The notes beneath the pieces were generated by a model. It saw nothing but the letters and a program-made list of their open reading frames with translations, did not search any database and was not told where the DNA came from. Positions 34,223 to 44,748 of a stretch of 64,000 nucleotides of DNA are shown piece by piece. The position numbers were made by a program, and so were the translations under genes. The stretch is from Porphyra umbilicalis (lineage: Eukaryota > Rhodophyta > Bangiophyceae > Bangiales > Bangiaceae), in the NCBI GenBank assembly GCA_002049455.2, contig KV918783.1, positions 248,001-312,000 of the forward strand. Reading direction: 5' to 3'. The stretch's first letter is position 1; each line of letters opens with the position of its first letter.

Positions 34223-36621
34223 GGCGGCGGACGACAAGACGGGCGACAAGGCGGGCAGCCGCGGGGTGGAGCGGCGGCCCGGCGGGGGCAGGGGGGAAGG
34301 GCGAATGGCAACCGCGCCGCGGTCGTAGCCAGCGTCGGGTGGCGGCGTGCGACGGTGGTCGGGAGAAGGCATCTGTAGGCGCCGCGGGTGGGCGCCGCCT
34401 TTATGCGCGGCGGCCACGGTCGCGCTCCCGCGCGGCCGCCGCGGCCCCCCGTCTGCAGGGGTGGCCGCCCCCGCCTGGGCGGCGGCCCCGCCGCCGCAGG
34501 CCGCCGCAGCCGCCTCGTGCGGCACGGCGGGGCGCCCGTGTGGCTGCGCCCACAGCCGCCGGCTGCGGCGTCACTGACAGTCGGGGCGGCAACCCAGCCA
34601 CCGTCTTGCATGAGCAGACGGGCAGCCGGCGGCCCGCCTGGAGCCACGCAGACGTCGACGCGCCGGCGGACCGCGGGGGGTTGGGGGCCCGCCCCCCCCG
34701 CCGACCGCCCGTCGTGGCGCGGCGGCCGGCCGGCCCGGCGGCGGCCTCGGAGCGGCGGCCGCCCGTCGGTCGGCGGCGGGCGCGACCGCCCGTGCGTGCG
34801 GGGGGGTGCACGCGGCCGACCCTCCGCGCTGGCGGCGTGGTGCTTCCCTCCCCCCCCCCCCCCCTTGGCTGCCGCTACCGCCCATCGGTCGCCCGCAGTG
34901 TGCACGGCGCCGTCGACCACCGCTTGGCTGCCACGCGGTGGGGGCCCCCGCCCCGAGCGGCGCCTCTTCCAGCGTGCGCGCCGGGGGACCACTCGCGCCC
35001 GTGGCGGCGGCGGCGGCGGTAGCGGCGTCGGCGGCCGCCGTGGCGGCGGTCGCGGCGCAGCATCGACGGTGGCGACGGCGGCGCGGTGACCGCGACCGCC
35101 AGCATCGGCGGGCCTGTGGCCGCCGCAGTGCGCCCGCGGTCGCGGCAGCGGCGGCGGCAGCGGCGGCGGTGGCTCCCCGCAGGCGACATGATGGCGGCGG
35201 GGTCTCTTGGCCCAGGGGGCACGCGGCCGTGGCGGCACCGTGACGGGCGGGGGGGCCCGCGCCCCGCCGTATCGGGCGGGATGGAAAAAACCCCACCGGG
35301 GACCCGCCCGCCGCAGATGGCCGCCCGCCGCCGCCCGCAAGCACCGCTGGGGGGAGGGGTGTACCGCCGGCGAGCGGCGGCTCGCGGCCGGCGGGGCGCT
35401 GGACAAGGGGGCCACCCCGCCAGTGCCGCCGCCGCCGCCGCCGCCGCCGCCGCCCGTCGACGACGCGGCGGCGGGCGGCGGGGTGGCTGCGCTGCCGGCC
35501 GCGGCGCGGTCGGCAGCCGACACGACGTGCGAGGGTGGGGAGGGGGGGGGGGGAGGGAAAGGAGCCACCCACCAGCGCAAGGAATCAGGGGCCGGCGGCG
35601 GGGGGAACCACACGCGACGGGCGGGCGGCCCGGCCCAGGCGGGCGTCGTCGGGGCGGGCGGCGGCCTTGTGGCGGGCGGCCCGCCACAAGGCCGCTACAC
35701 CCGCCACGGCGCGACGTCACGGAGTCGGAGGCAAGGGTTCGCAGTGGCGCTTCTACTGCGGTGGCGCGGGGGCAGAACAACGCCCCACCTTGCAGTCGGC
35801 GAACGTCCTAAGCTCGATCGCAATAGCACGCATGTTCAGTATTCTTAAATCATGTAGCACCCCTTGATCATCGAAATTTCTGGTGCTGGCCTGTCAAGGT
35901 GGGCTGGACTCCAGGGATGGGATTCAACCTAAACTAGTGCTGAAAAGAATGGATTTAAAACGCGCATCAAATTCAAACCGTATACGGCGATTGCTTCTGC
36001 TTAGGTCAATAGCCACCGATTTCTATCGCGATGAGTGATTTATACTTCCGCCAATTACTATGGTGCCGATTCAAGTCAATCAAGGCCACCTCAGGGCAGG
36101 CTCTGGGCACCTGTCGAAGCTGAAGACAACTGAGCGTGCAACAAGAAGACATAAGAGCGGGTCGTATGGCCACAACCGACATATAAGAACGAGATACAAG
36201 GACAGCGCGAACAACACACCAGCTGTCCCTTAGCTGGCTGTGCAGCAGTATCTCGCACCGCATATCAGAGAAGAAAGCACTGTGCGCAACGGACTTCATC
36301 AAGACCTGAGGCGAAGCAACGTGGAGAGCAAGCCTGGCGCTGCTCTGTATGCTCTTGTTCGTAGAACAATGCTGTTCTTTGACACCCGCGAAGTTCCCAG
36401 AGCTGTGCAAGTAATAATATCTCAGGAAGGCATGGTACGAAAAAGTCATGGCAACGACACGAATTCCAGGGTCCCTTGATTAATGTAGCACCCGTTTTGA
36501 ACCACCAAACTCATTCTCTCTTCCAGAAAGGGGGGCTATTTGACAAAGGTCATTAGATTTAAATCAACTAGGGGTCAATGTATATTGATTTAATCATAAT
36601 TTCAGGCACGTGCGTGCAATA
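34223..36621. other. Upstream region of the repeat-protein gene, no other gene seen
   Basis: 34223-35780 is very GC-rich low-complexity sequence with open frames on both strands and no domain. It probably holds the promoter and leader of the repeat protein. Composition changes abruptly near 35800 to AT-richer sequence that runs to 36600. A 147-codon minus frame at 36006-36449 is not recognisable. Confidence 0.45.
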
Positions 36622-37316
36622 CCCTGGCCTCCAGGGCGGTGGCGCGCTCGGCGACGCATCGACACTGGGCACGCCGGCCGGCTCCATAGCCGCGAGCACG
36701 CACGGGGGCACGTACAGCCACGCTGCCGTGGCGGCGGGGGCGTGGGGCGGGGAAAGGGGTGCCGCCGCCGCCACTGCAGCGGCGGCGGCCCGCCGGCGTG
36801 GCGCAACGCCCACTGGCGGGGCCGTCACTCCGCCGCGCAGCGCACCTGCGCGCGGCGGGCGGGGCGGTCGACACGGCGCATAGGCGGGCGGGTGAGATCG
36901 ACCGCCGCGTGACGGGGCGCCTCGAACCGCGCCGGTACATGGCGTCAGCAACCGCCGACGCGCCGCCGCAACAGAAGCCGGCGCGCAGGCACGATCAACC
37001 GCGGGTCATTGTGGGCACGTCGAACCCCGGTAGTCGCTGCGCGTGGTGGCCGCACGCAGCTCGGGGCGGTGGGGGAGGGCAGTGGGGCAGGCGCCGTCCG
37101 GGCCCTGTGTCCGCTGCGGCAGAATAGTCCTTCTCAGCCACGTAACTCCATTCGCTTTTAGCGTCATCGCAACCCTTGCAACACCGACACGCCTTCAGAT
37201 CCCTGAGGACACGAATGCAGACTGCCACCTCTGAAACGCAGAGCATTTCCCTTGATCTAAGTATCCTATATGTGTGCATCACTACACTTTGAGAGCACCC
37301 TGTCCGAAAGGCCAGG
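36622..37316 (+). mobile_element. 690-bp dispersed repeat element, copy 1
   Basis: Begins CCCTGGCCTCCAGGG and ends GAAAGGCCAGGA. It is matched along its whole length, in inverted orientation, by 57682-58371. The inverted CCCTGG-type ends suggest a non-autonomous DNA element. The interior is half GC-rich (with an open minus frame reading VTAPPVGVAPRRRAAAAAV and similar) and half the AT-richer segment shared with 2243-2419. No target duplication is clear and the family is unassigned. Confidence 0.75.
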
Positions 37317-38905
37317 AAAAAATCATCTTGACTTGAATCAGATTGAAATCACTTACCATATCTGCTGGACTCCACTTCGGGAACCCGCTCGAGATTTTCC
37401 GGGTTTTTTCTCTCTTGTCAAATATGTGATAACTTCCCAACTACGCCCTACCCTCCACGGTTTCCGGGGCACTAACTGCGGCCTAACAGCGCCCTAAAAC
37501 GCCCTGTTGGCGCCTGTCAGTGCGCGCGAGGCGCTCTTCCCAACCCGGCTAGCTGGCGGTGCGTGCAGCCGACCGCCGATGCGCGTCGGCCACACGACCG
37601 GCCCCTCGGCAAGGGGCCCCGGACCGTGAGACCGGGTGGCCGGATCACCCAGCGCCCAAAACGGCAGGACCGCGTCGCCACAGAAAGGGAGCCGCTCGAC
37701 CGGCTCCGCGTGCCAGTCTGCGTGGCGCTCGTGGGTGCGGTCAGGACGGACGGCACTGCCTCGGCAGGTTGACTTGGTGCACATGGCGCACGCATGACGC
37801 GTCGCGGGCCAGTTCCCTACGCCAGGGACCGTGACGCGACTCGACGCGGTGCCGCGGCGGCCAGCTGGGGGCGTGCGGGACCCATGCTCGTCTTCAATCG
37901 CATGGTCGGAGGCAGCGGGACCCATTGCCGGCACCCTGCGACGCGCCGCGGCCAGAGGCGGTCCGCCACTGGGAGCTCCTGGTCACAACCGAGGGCCACT
38001 GGAGCGGACAGAGCGCGGCGGGGACGAGCGGCGGCCCCCGCGCGCGCACACGATCCGCGCGCGGGCCCCGGTCGGCTCCCGAGTCGGGCGGCCATGGACG
38101 GCGGCCGCGCTACGCTGTGCGTCGGAACCGCGAATGACCGTGGGACGATGCTGGTGCCTGATGTTGGGAGCGCCAAGCACCTCCGCCCGCTCCTTGCCCG
38201 CTCGCGGGAGCGTGGGCCGCTTCCCCGGCCGGCCGGTGCCCCTCCGCGGTGGGATCCCTGGGTTCTATCGCTATCAGCCTTGTTGAAAAAAGATCCAAGG
38301 TGGCCCCCCGAGATGTCTTTTTCGTGTGTTACGGCGCATCAGAGAGCCATTTCTTTGCAAGTCCAGGACGTCCACGTCAGCTGACTCAGACCATCGTCGA
38401 CTCCTCCGTCGTCGACTGCCCTCCAACTGCAGTTGTGCGCGCCGTGCTCTGCAATACCGGGTTGCGTCTCTGTTATTCGCGTCCGTTGCCTCGACCCCCT
38501 GGCCGCCTGCTGGCGATTAAAGTTGGTGCGTACGCCATCGCGGCGCCGAGGCATGCCTCCATCCTCCAACGTCGCGTCTCCTGTGTGCACGGTGGCCACC
38601 CACCGGCGGTTCCTGTCCCTCGCTGGTCGCCCCCGTTGACGCGCCGCCGGCTGCTGCCGCCTCTGTCCCGACCCAGGTGCCTAATCTGTGCATGCCAGCC
38701 GCTGCCCGTCGACGGAATTGTGTGGTACTAGTGCGCCTCCTCGCGTTTGTCAACTCGTAGTGCACACCGGTTCTCCATTGTTGGCATCCACGGCCGCCCC
38801 GCTCGCCAAGCCGCTGGACCTCTCTCCTGCCGTCCCCCCCCCCCCCACCCCTTTCCAACTGCGCACACCTTGTGCGTCACCTTTGCTCCCACCCCCCTAC
38901 CCACC
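37317..38905. other. Upstream region of RIO1, no gene seen
   Basis: GC-rich from about 37500. Open frames on both strands up to about 200 codons lack domains and look compositional. The last 200 bases before 38906 are pyrimidine-rich and are likely the leader of the RIO1 gene. Confidence 0.45.
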
Positions 38906-40645
38906 ATGGACCGCACCATCGCGTCGGCCGAGACGACGCAGGACCGCCTCGACGCCCGCCGCCGCGCCGTCCGCACCGCCGACAAAGCGGACCGGGCGAC
39001 GGCGGAGCAGGTGCTTGACCCGCGCACGCGGCTGCTGCTGTTTGAAATGCTCTCCCGTGGGCGCCTCGCGTCGCTGGCGGGCGTCGTGTCGACGGGCAAG
39101 GAGGCCAACGTGTACTATGGGACGGGGCCGCTGGTGCCCCACGGCGTGGCGGCCCCGACCGTGTCGCCGCCCAAGGCGACGACGACAGGGAGCGACGCCG
39201 CCGCGGGCGACACCCCCGACGACCCCGGCGGCGCCGACGACCTCGACGTGGGCGACTACACGCCCACCCCCTTTGGGGGCATTGCCGTCAAGGTGTTCAA
39301 GACGGCCATCCTCGACTTTAAAGACCGCCGCCGGTACGTCGAAGGGGACCAGCGCTTCAAGTCGGGCTACACCGGCAACAGCCGCAAGATGGTCGCCCTG
39401 TGGGCGGAAAAGGAGTATGCCAACCTGCGGCGCCTCCACAAGGCGCGCGTCCCCGTGCCGCTGCCGCTCTTCCTCAAACCGCCGGTGCTTGGCATGGCGT
39501 TTGTCGGCGCGGACGGGTGGCCGGCGCCGCTGCTCAAGGACGCGCTGCCGGCCATGGCGGCGGCGACGCCGGGCACCGGCGCCGACGTGGCGGGCGTCTA
39601 CGTGCAGGTGGCGGTGGCGATGCGGCGCATGTACGCGGGCGGGCGGCTCGTGCATGGGGACCTCTCCGAGTACAACCTGTTGTACGACGGCGGGCGCATC
39701 GTCGTCATTGATGTGAGCCAAAGCGTGGAGGCGGACCACCCCAACGCGCTCGAGTTCTTGCGCGCCGACTGTGTCAACGTGTCTGCGTTTTTCCGCCGCG
39801 TGTGGGGCGTACGGGGCGCGGCGGCCGCTGTCGCCGTCGCCGCCGCCCCCGCGGGGGCCGACACGCGCGGCACCCCCGCCGCGGACACGGCCGCGTCTGC
39901 CGACGCGGGCGAAGGCGGCGGGGGCGGCGGTGACGACGGCGTCGGCGGGGCGGTGCTGTCCCCCCCCGCCCTCTTTGCCTTTGTCACGGCGCCCGACGCG
40001 GATCCCCCGAGCGACCCCGACGGGCGGGCGCGCCTCGCCGACGCCATGGCCGCCGCCGCGGCGGCCCCTTCCCCCACCGACGAGGACGCGCGCGGGGTAG
40101 AGGAGGCGGTTTGGCAGCGCTCCTACATGCCCGTCACCCTCAAGGAGGTGGCCGACGTGGAGGCCGACACGGCGCTCATGGCGGGGGGGGGGGAAACCCC
40201 CTACGCCGAAATGATGGGGTTGGCCATCCGCCACGCTGCGGCGGCGGCGGCGGCCGCACCCGCCAACGGCGGCGGCGCTGCGTCGTCCAGTGCAGACGAG
40301 GACAGCGACGACGATGGGGACGGCGACGGCAACGACAGCGACAGCACGGGCGGCTCGTCGACCGACGGCGGCGACGGCAGGGACGGCAGCGCCTCGGACG
40401 GTAGCGACGGCGGCGGCGGCAGCGGCAGCGTCAGCGACGGCGACGGCGGCCGCCGCCGCGTGCCCGTGGCCGAACGCACCGGCGACGCCAAGTCGCTCGC
40501 GCGCGCGGGCATGACCAAGGCCGAGTGGAAGGCGGCGGTCAAGGCGGAGCAGCGGGAGCGGCGGGAAGCAAAGACTCCCAAAAAGGTCAAGCGGCGCAAG
40601 GAGGCGGTGGCCAAACGGCGGCGCCACGTGAAGGTGAAAAAATGA
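38906..40645 (+). CDS. RIO1: RIO1-type atypical serine/threonine kinase
   Basis: RIO1 acts as an ATPase/kinase in the final cytoplasmic maturation of the 40S subunit (20S to 18S pre-rRNA step). One exon, 579 residues. The start is the ATG in CCACCATGG at 38906, in frame with and downstream of another possible Met; it has the better context and places the kinase where the family expects. P-loop S62-TGKEANVYYG; ATP-binding lysine K129 in IAVKVFKT; RIO1 signature RKMVALWAEKEYANLRRL; catalytic loop LVHGDLSEYN with D252; metal-binding D269 in VIDVSQSVEADHP. A low-complexity insert of about 35-40 residues separates the P-loop from K129. The C-terminal third is Asp/Ser/Gly-rich and ends in a Lys/Arg-rich tail (KKVKRRKEAVAKRRRHVKVK), as in other RIO1 proteins. 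Its 3' end converges on the DP gene 243 bp away. Confidence 0.96.
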   Translation: MDRTIASAETTQDRLDARRRAVRTADKADRATAEQVLDPRTRLLLFEMLSRGRLASLAGVVSTGKEANVYYGTGPLVPHGVAAPTVSPPKATTTGSDAAAGDTPDDPGGADDLDVGDYTPTPFGGIAVKVFKTAILDFKDRRRYVEGDQRFKSGYTGNSRKMVALWAEKEYANLRRLHKARVPVPLPLFLKPPVLGMAFVGADGWPAPLLKDALPAMAAATPGTGADVAGVYVQVAVAMRRMYAGGRLVHGDLSEYNLLYDGGRIVVIDVSQSVEADHPNALEFLRADCVNVSAFFRRVWGVRGAAAAVAVAAAPAGADTRGTPAADTAASADAGEGGGGGGDDGVGGAVLSPPALFAFVTAPDADPPSDPDGRARLADAMAAAAAAPSPTDEDARGVEEAVWQRSYMPVTLKEVADVEADTALMAGGGETPYAEMMGLAIRHAAAAAAAAPANGGGAASSSADEDSDDDGDGDGNDSDSTGGSSTDGGDGRDGSASDGSDGGGGSGSVSDGDGGRRRVPVAERTGDAKSLARAGMTKAEWKAAVKAEQRERREAKTPKKVKRRKEAVAKRRRHVKVKK

Positions 40646-40888
40646 GGACGTGGGGGTGCCCGCCGCGGCGGCCGGGTGCTGCCCGCAGCGCAACTCTGGG
40701 ACGCCTCTTTTTTCCTTGCTCACTGCCTCTTTTCGGGTTGGTCCTCACGCTCTTGTGGTTGCGTTTCATGGTGGGCACCCGCGCACCGCATGACCCATGT
40801 TGCTTTCACGTTTCGAGCACCGCCGGCGCCGCGCCGGCACACCCCCGCCGCTCTTCTGCACTCCACCTCCCTACCCCCCCCCCCCGCT

Positions 40889-42656
40889 TCACACGTCGGC
40901 CTTTCCCGCCGCCCCCTTTTTCCCCCGCCGCCGCCCCGCCGTTGCTGCCGCGCGCGTCGCCACGGCGGCGAGGACGTTCATCCCGTCGAGCACCCGACAC
41001 GCGGCGTTGCACGTAAAGACGGCCCGCCGCCCATCCTCCTCCGTGTCGAGCCGCACGTGCGCCATCGACGGCGCGGCGAGGAGCGTAAAGGGCAGGTGCA
41101 GGCGCGTCACGGCGGGGCGGCCGTCGGGGGGGATGGCCGCCGGGCAGGGCGCGGCGGCGGAGGCCGCGGCGGCGTCGGCGGCGGTGACAGCGGCGGGGAC
41201 AGCGGTTGCGGCGGGAGGAGGCGGGGGTGGCGGGGCAGGCAGCGGCGGCGCGCCCGCCACCGTTGGAAACCCCCCCCCCAGCAACGACAGCGCGCCGCCA
41301 TCCTCCTCCTCGACGCTGCGGCCGCGCGCGCCGCGGTCGTCGCGGTACGCGTCGCCCCCCAAACACGCGTCCCACGCAGCCCCCCCGTAGGCGGTGTCCC
41401 CCCCCAGCAGCCCCCCCCCCGCCTCGTCTGCCAAGCCCGGCAAGGCGAGGAGGTCGGCCGCCGCGTCACCACCGCCGAGGGCGTCTGCGTCGGCCTCCCC
41501 CAATAGCAGCAGCGGGTCCCCCGGTGGGGGCTCGTAGGCGGGCGGCTCGTACGCGGGGGCCTCGACGACGAGCAAGCCGCCGCGGCCAATGCCGACCGCG
41601 CCGGGTGCGTCAAGGGCGGCTGCCGTCGTGCCGACGGCGGCCCCGTCGGCGCCCGCCCCGTCGCCACCAGCGCCCATCCCCGCGCCGGCCGCCGCAAGGC
41701 CGGCCGCGTGGGGCCCGCCCGCCGCGGCAGCGGCGCCACCCAGACGTGCCGCCCCGGCGCCCGCTAGGTACACGACCCCCGCCGCCCGCTGGTTGCGTTC
41801 AACGACCGCATTGGCGGCGGTAAGGACTGCCTCGACGGCCTCCACTTCGGCGGCCTTGCGGGCAACGACCGCCCGGCGTTCGGCGACGAGACGGGTGAGC
41901 CGCTGGACGGGCGTTTCGCCCCACGGCACGCGGGGGGCGGCGTCGGCCGTGCTGCCGACGCTGCCGCTGCCACCGCCGCTGCCGCCGCCACCGCTGCTGC
42001 AGCCGACCGACGGGCCAAGGCCGCCGCCACCGGCGCCCCCGCCCCCGTCGCCGACCCAGGTAATGACCTTGCCGACTTTGCCGACGAGGCCGACCGCGCG
42101 GAGGACGTTAAGGGCGTCATAGACGCGGCGGCGTGCATTCTTCTCCGCCGCCCGCAGGCGGCCGACACGACCGCCGCCGCCGCCGCCGCCGCTGCCATCC
42201 CCGTCGCCCGTCGTGGCGCTGCCGCCGCCGTCGGTGGGGGGCGCGGGCACACCCCCCGCCGCGGGAGCAGCCGCCTTTTCGCCCCCCACGCGTCTGCCGC
42301 CGCCGCCGTCACCGCCGGTAGCCCCACCGTCCTCGGCGCCAACGGCCGTCACTGCCGACGCTGCCGACGAGGAGGAGGTGTCACCCGCCTCGGCCGCGCC
42401 GGGCAAGTCAGCGACCAGCACGTCGGCCACCGCCGCGTAGGTGGTTGGCGATAAATCCCGGACGGCCTCGACGACACGCGCCGCAAAGTGGCGCAAGCCC
42501 CCACTGCCCGCCGCCGCGGCGGCGGCGGCGGCAGAGGCCGCCCCGCCCGTCGACGCTGCGGCCGCGGTGGCGGTGGCGGCGGCGGCGGTAGCGGCAGCGG
42601 CGGCGGTGGCAGCCTTGCCGCCCGCACCACCGCCACCAACGCTGCCGCGCGCGGCG

Positions 42657-42687
<31 letters not shown>

Positions 42688-42910
42688 GCGGCCCCCCCCG
42701 CCCGCCGCCGCCACGCGCGCCCCGCGCGGCCGCGGCGGGCGCCGTCATTGGCGGCACTGGCCGCGGCGGGGCCGCCAACCGGGGCGGCTCGGGCGATAGT
42801 GGGGAGGAGGGCGGCGGCAGCGACGCTGCCGGCGCCGTCGCTGTCGGCACCGCCACGTGGGGCGTCGGTGGGGGGCGCCGGGGGGGGGGGGGGGGGGGGC
42901 CCGCCGACAC
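40889..42910 (-). CDS. E2F dimerisation partner (DP) transcription factor
   Basis: DP proteins pair with E2F to bind cell-cycle promoters in the nucleus. The open frame gives 673 residues. The winged-helix domain starts near residue 136 (GLRHFAARVVEAVRDLSPTTYAAVADVLV). It resumes near 253 with the diagnostic NARRRVYDALNVLRAVGLV. About 75 low-complexity residues are inserted between the two halves. The dimerisation helix follows (TPVQRLTRLVAERRAVVARK to VVERN). The conserved C-terminal DP strand block is near 607 (LHLPFTLLAAPSMAHVRLD to FTCNAACRVLDGMNVL). The RRRVYDALNVL form and the C-terminal block favour DP over E2F. The start is unsure: a long G run (42877-42900) lies just inside the frame, and another ATG at 42999 opens a basic N-terminus (RPRKRCRR) in a different frame. 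Confidence 0.9.
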
Positions 42911-42999
42911 CGCTTGCGGGGGCGGGCGGCGGGGCCGCCCCCGGGGGGGCGCCGCACCGCCACCGCCGCGCCACCGCCCGACGCGGCGGCGACCGCCAT

Positions 43000-44748
43000 G
43001 ATGTCAATGGGGGGGACGGCGGGGGGGGGGGGAGGGAGGAGCCACCTGTCGGGCAAAGCCGCCAACGGGGCAATGCAAGAAGCAGGGGGGGGGGGGGGGA
43101 GGGGGAGCGCCACTCGGAACACGGGCGTGGCAAGGGGGTGTGCGTCGTTACTTGAAAGCAGATGAGGGGGGGGGCGCCGGAAAAACGAAGGGCGGGAAGA
43201 GACAGTGGCAAAGAAGATGAGGGAAGACACCGACAGAAAAAGTGGAGAGCAGGGGGGGGGGAGAACAACTGGTACCGAGGTGGACGAGGGGGCGACACAC
43301 GAGGCCTAGCACCCCAGCGATGACAGTGACAAAACCAGTGGAGAGGGAGCACCGTCGGAGAACACGGAAACAGGTGACCGTGTGGTAGGGTAGCCGCTAC
43401 AGCAACGGGGCGCGAAGGCGGGAGCACGACAGGAAAAGGACTGTCGACGACAGCGCCCGCCGTCACCCGTCACGGAGCGGTCACCTCCCGACGGCGGCGC
43501 GCGGCGGCGGGGTGACACGAGAAAACCGCAGCGGGATCCCCGCGGTCGCCGGTACGCGCAGATCCCGCGGTGCCCCCCCGTGCAACGGCCAGTCGCGTCA
43601 CGCGCGCGACCCGACACACGCTGCGTCGGTCTGCACAGGCGGCGGCACGCAGCAGCGGCGGCGACCCCCCACCCCCCCGCCTCTACACCACCTGCCGGCC
43701 GCGCCGTACAGCGGGCCGATACGAATCCAAACAAACGACCGTCAGAGGGGCGGGTGCGCCGCCACCCGACCGTCGCCGCGGTCCGCGTCGGCGGGTGCGA
43801 CACCGACGGCAGCGGCACCCCGTCGGTGAGGGGCAACGGCAGGTGGGGGGGCCTGCCCCGAGACACTGTGGGGGGGGAGGGGCGCCCGCCGGACACGCTG
43901 CGGCGACCCGCTCACGGCCGCGACCAGGGGGGGGGGGGGTGGCCGTGTAGCCGGTCAGCCGCACAGCCGCTGTGCTGGCACCCTGCACCGCCTGGCGGTG
44001 CGCGCTGGGTGGCTGCCGCGGGATGCAATCCAGGAGCGGCGACAGCGACACGCCGCCGGCCGGTAAACACTGACCGCACGCGCTCTGCCCCTCCCCCCTC
44101 CCCCCCTCCACCGGCAGCGCAGGAGACAGTGGGCGGTTGTGCGAGCGGCCACCCCGTGCGCACGGGCATTCAAATAGTACAAAAACCGAGCTGGAGGGAG
44201 GCCGTGCAACGGAGGTGGGGGGCCCCCCCACGGCTGGTGAGCGCGGCTGTCAGAGCGAGACACCCCCCCGCCACACTGGCACGGATCTCGGGGGCAAGGG
44301 GATACCCGCGCCGCGGTCGAGCGGCTCTACCGGGGCACACACCCGGGACGAGAAGCACACGCGCGGACGCGGGGTGCAGATCTGGTCAACGTCACACACC
44401 ACCAGCTCCGGCGCTGTGTGCAGGGGGGTGGGGGTGGTGGGGGGTGGTGTAGGGGCCTGCTGGTCTGCCCCGAGACTGGCTTGCAGCCGCTGACGTACAC
44501 GCCCGGGCTCACGCGTGGCGTTCGTGTGGGTGTGGGCGGCGGGGCTGCCAGCAGGCCCGCCTGCCGGTGAGAAAACGGGGCTCTGCTGAAGCGGCTGTCG
44601 CGCCGGCCGGTGGGGGCCTGTGGGGGGGCCACCACCGAGATCTGGCTGGGGGTCAGTCACGCGGCGGAGCCCGGGTGCAGATTCCATTGTTGAGCTGGCA
44701 AGGACGCGTGTCGACAGCAGGTCGACGCTTGGCATTCATCTTACAGTG
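43000..44748. other. Upstream region of the DP gene, no gene seen
   Basis: GC-rich with many G runs on the plus strand (for example near 43090 and 43930). Open frames are Arg/Pro/Gly-rich on both strands without domains. This is probably the promoter and leader of the DP gene plus spacer. Confidence 0.45.

Noticed and set aside
34177-35811. Long frames on both strands upstream of the repeat protein
   Set aside because: Composition-driven; several frames are open at once and none is conserved.
36006-36449. 147-codon minus frame in AT-richer sequence
   Set aside because: No recognisable motif, no neighbour logic, and it could arise by chance at this length.
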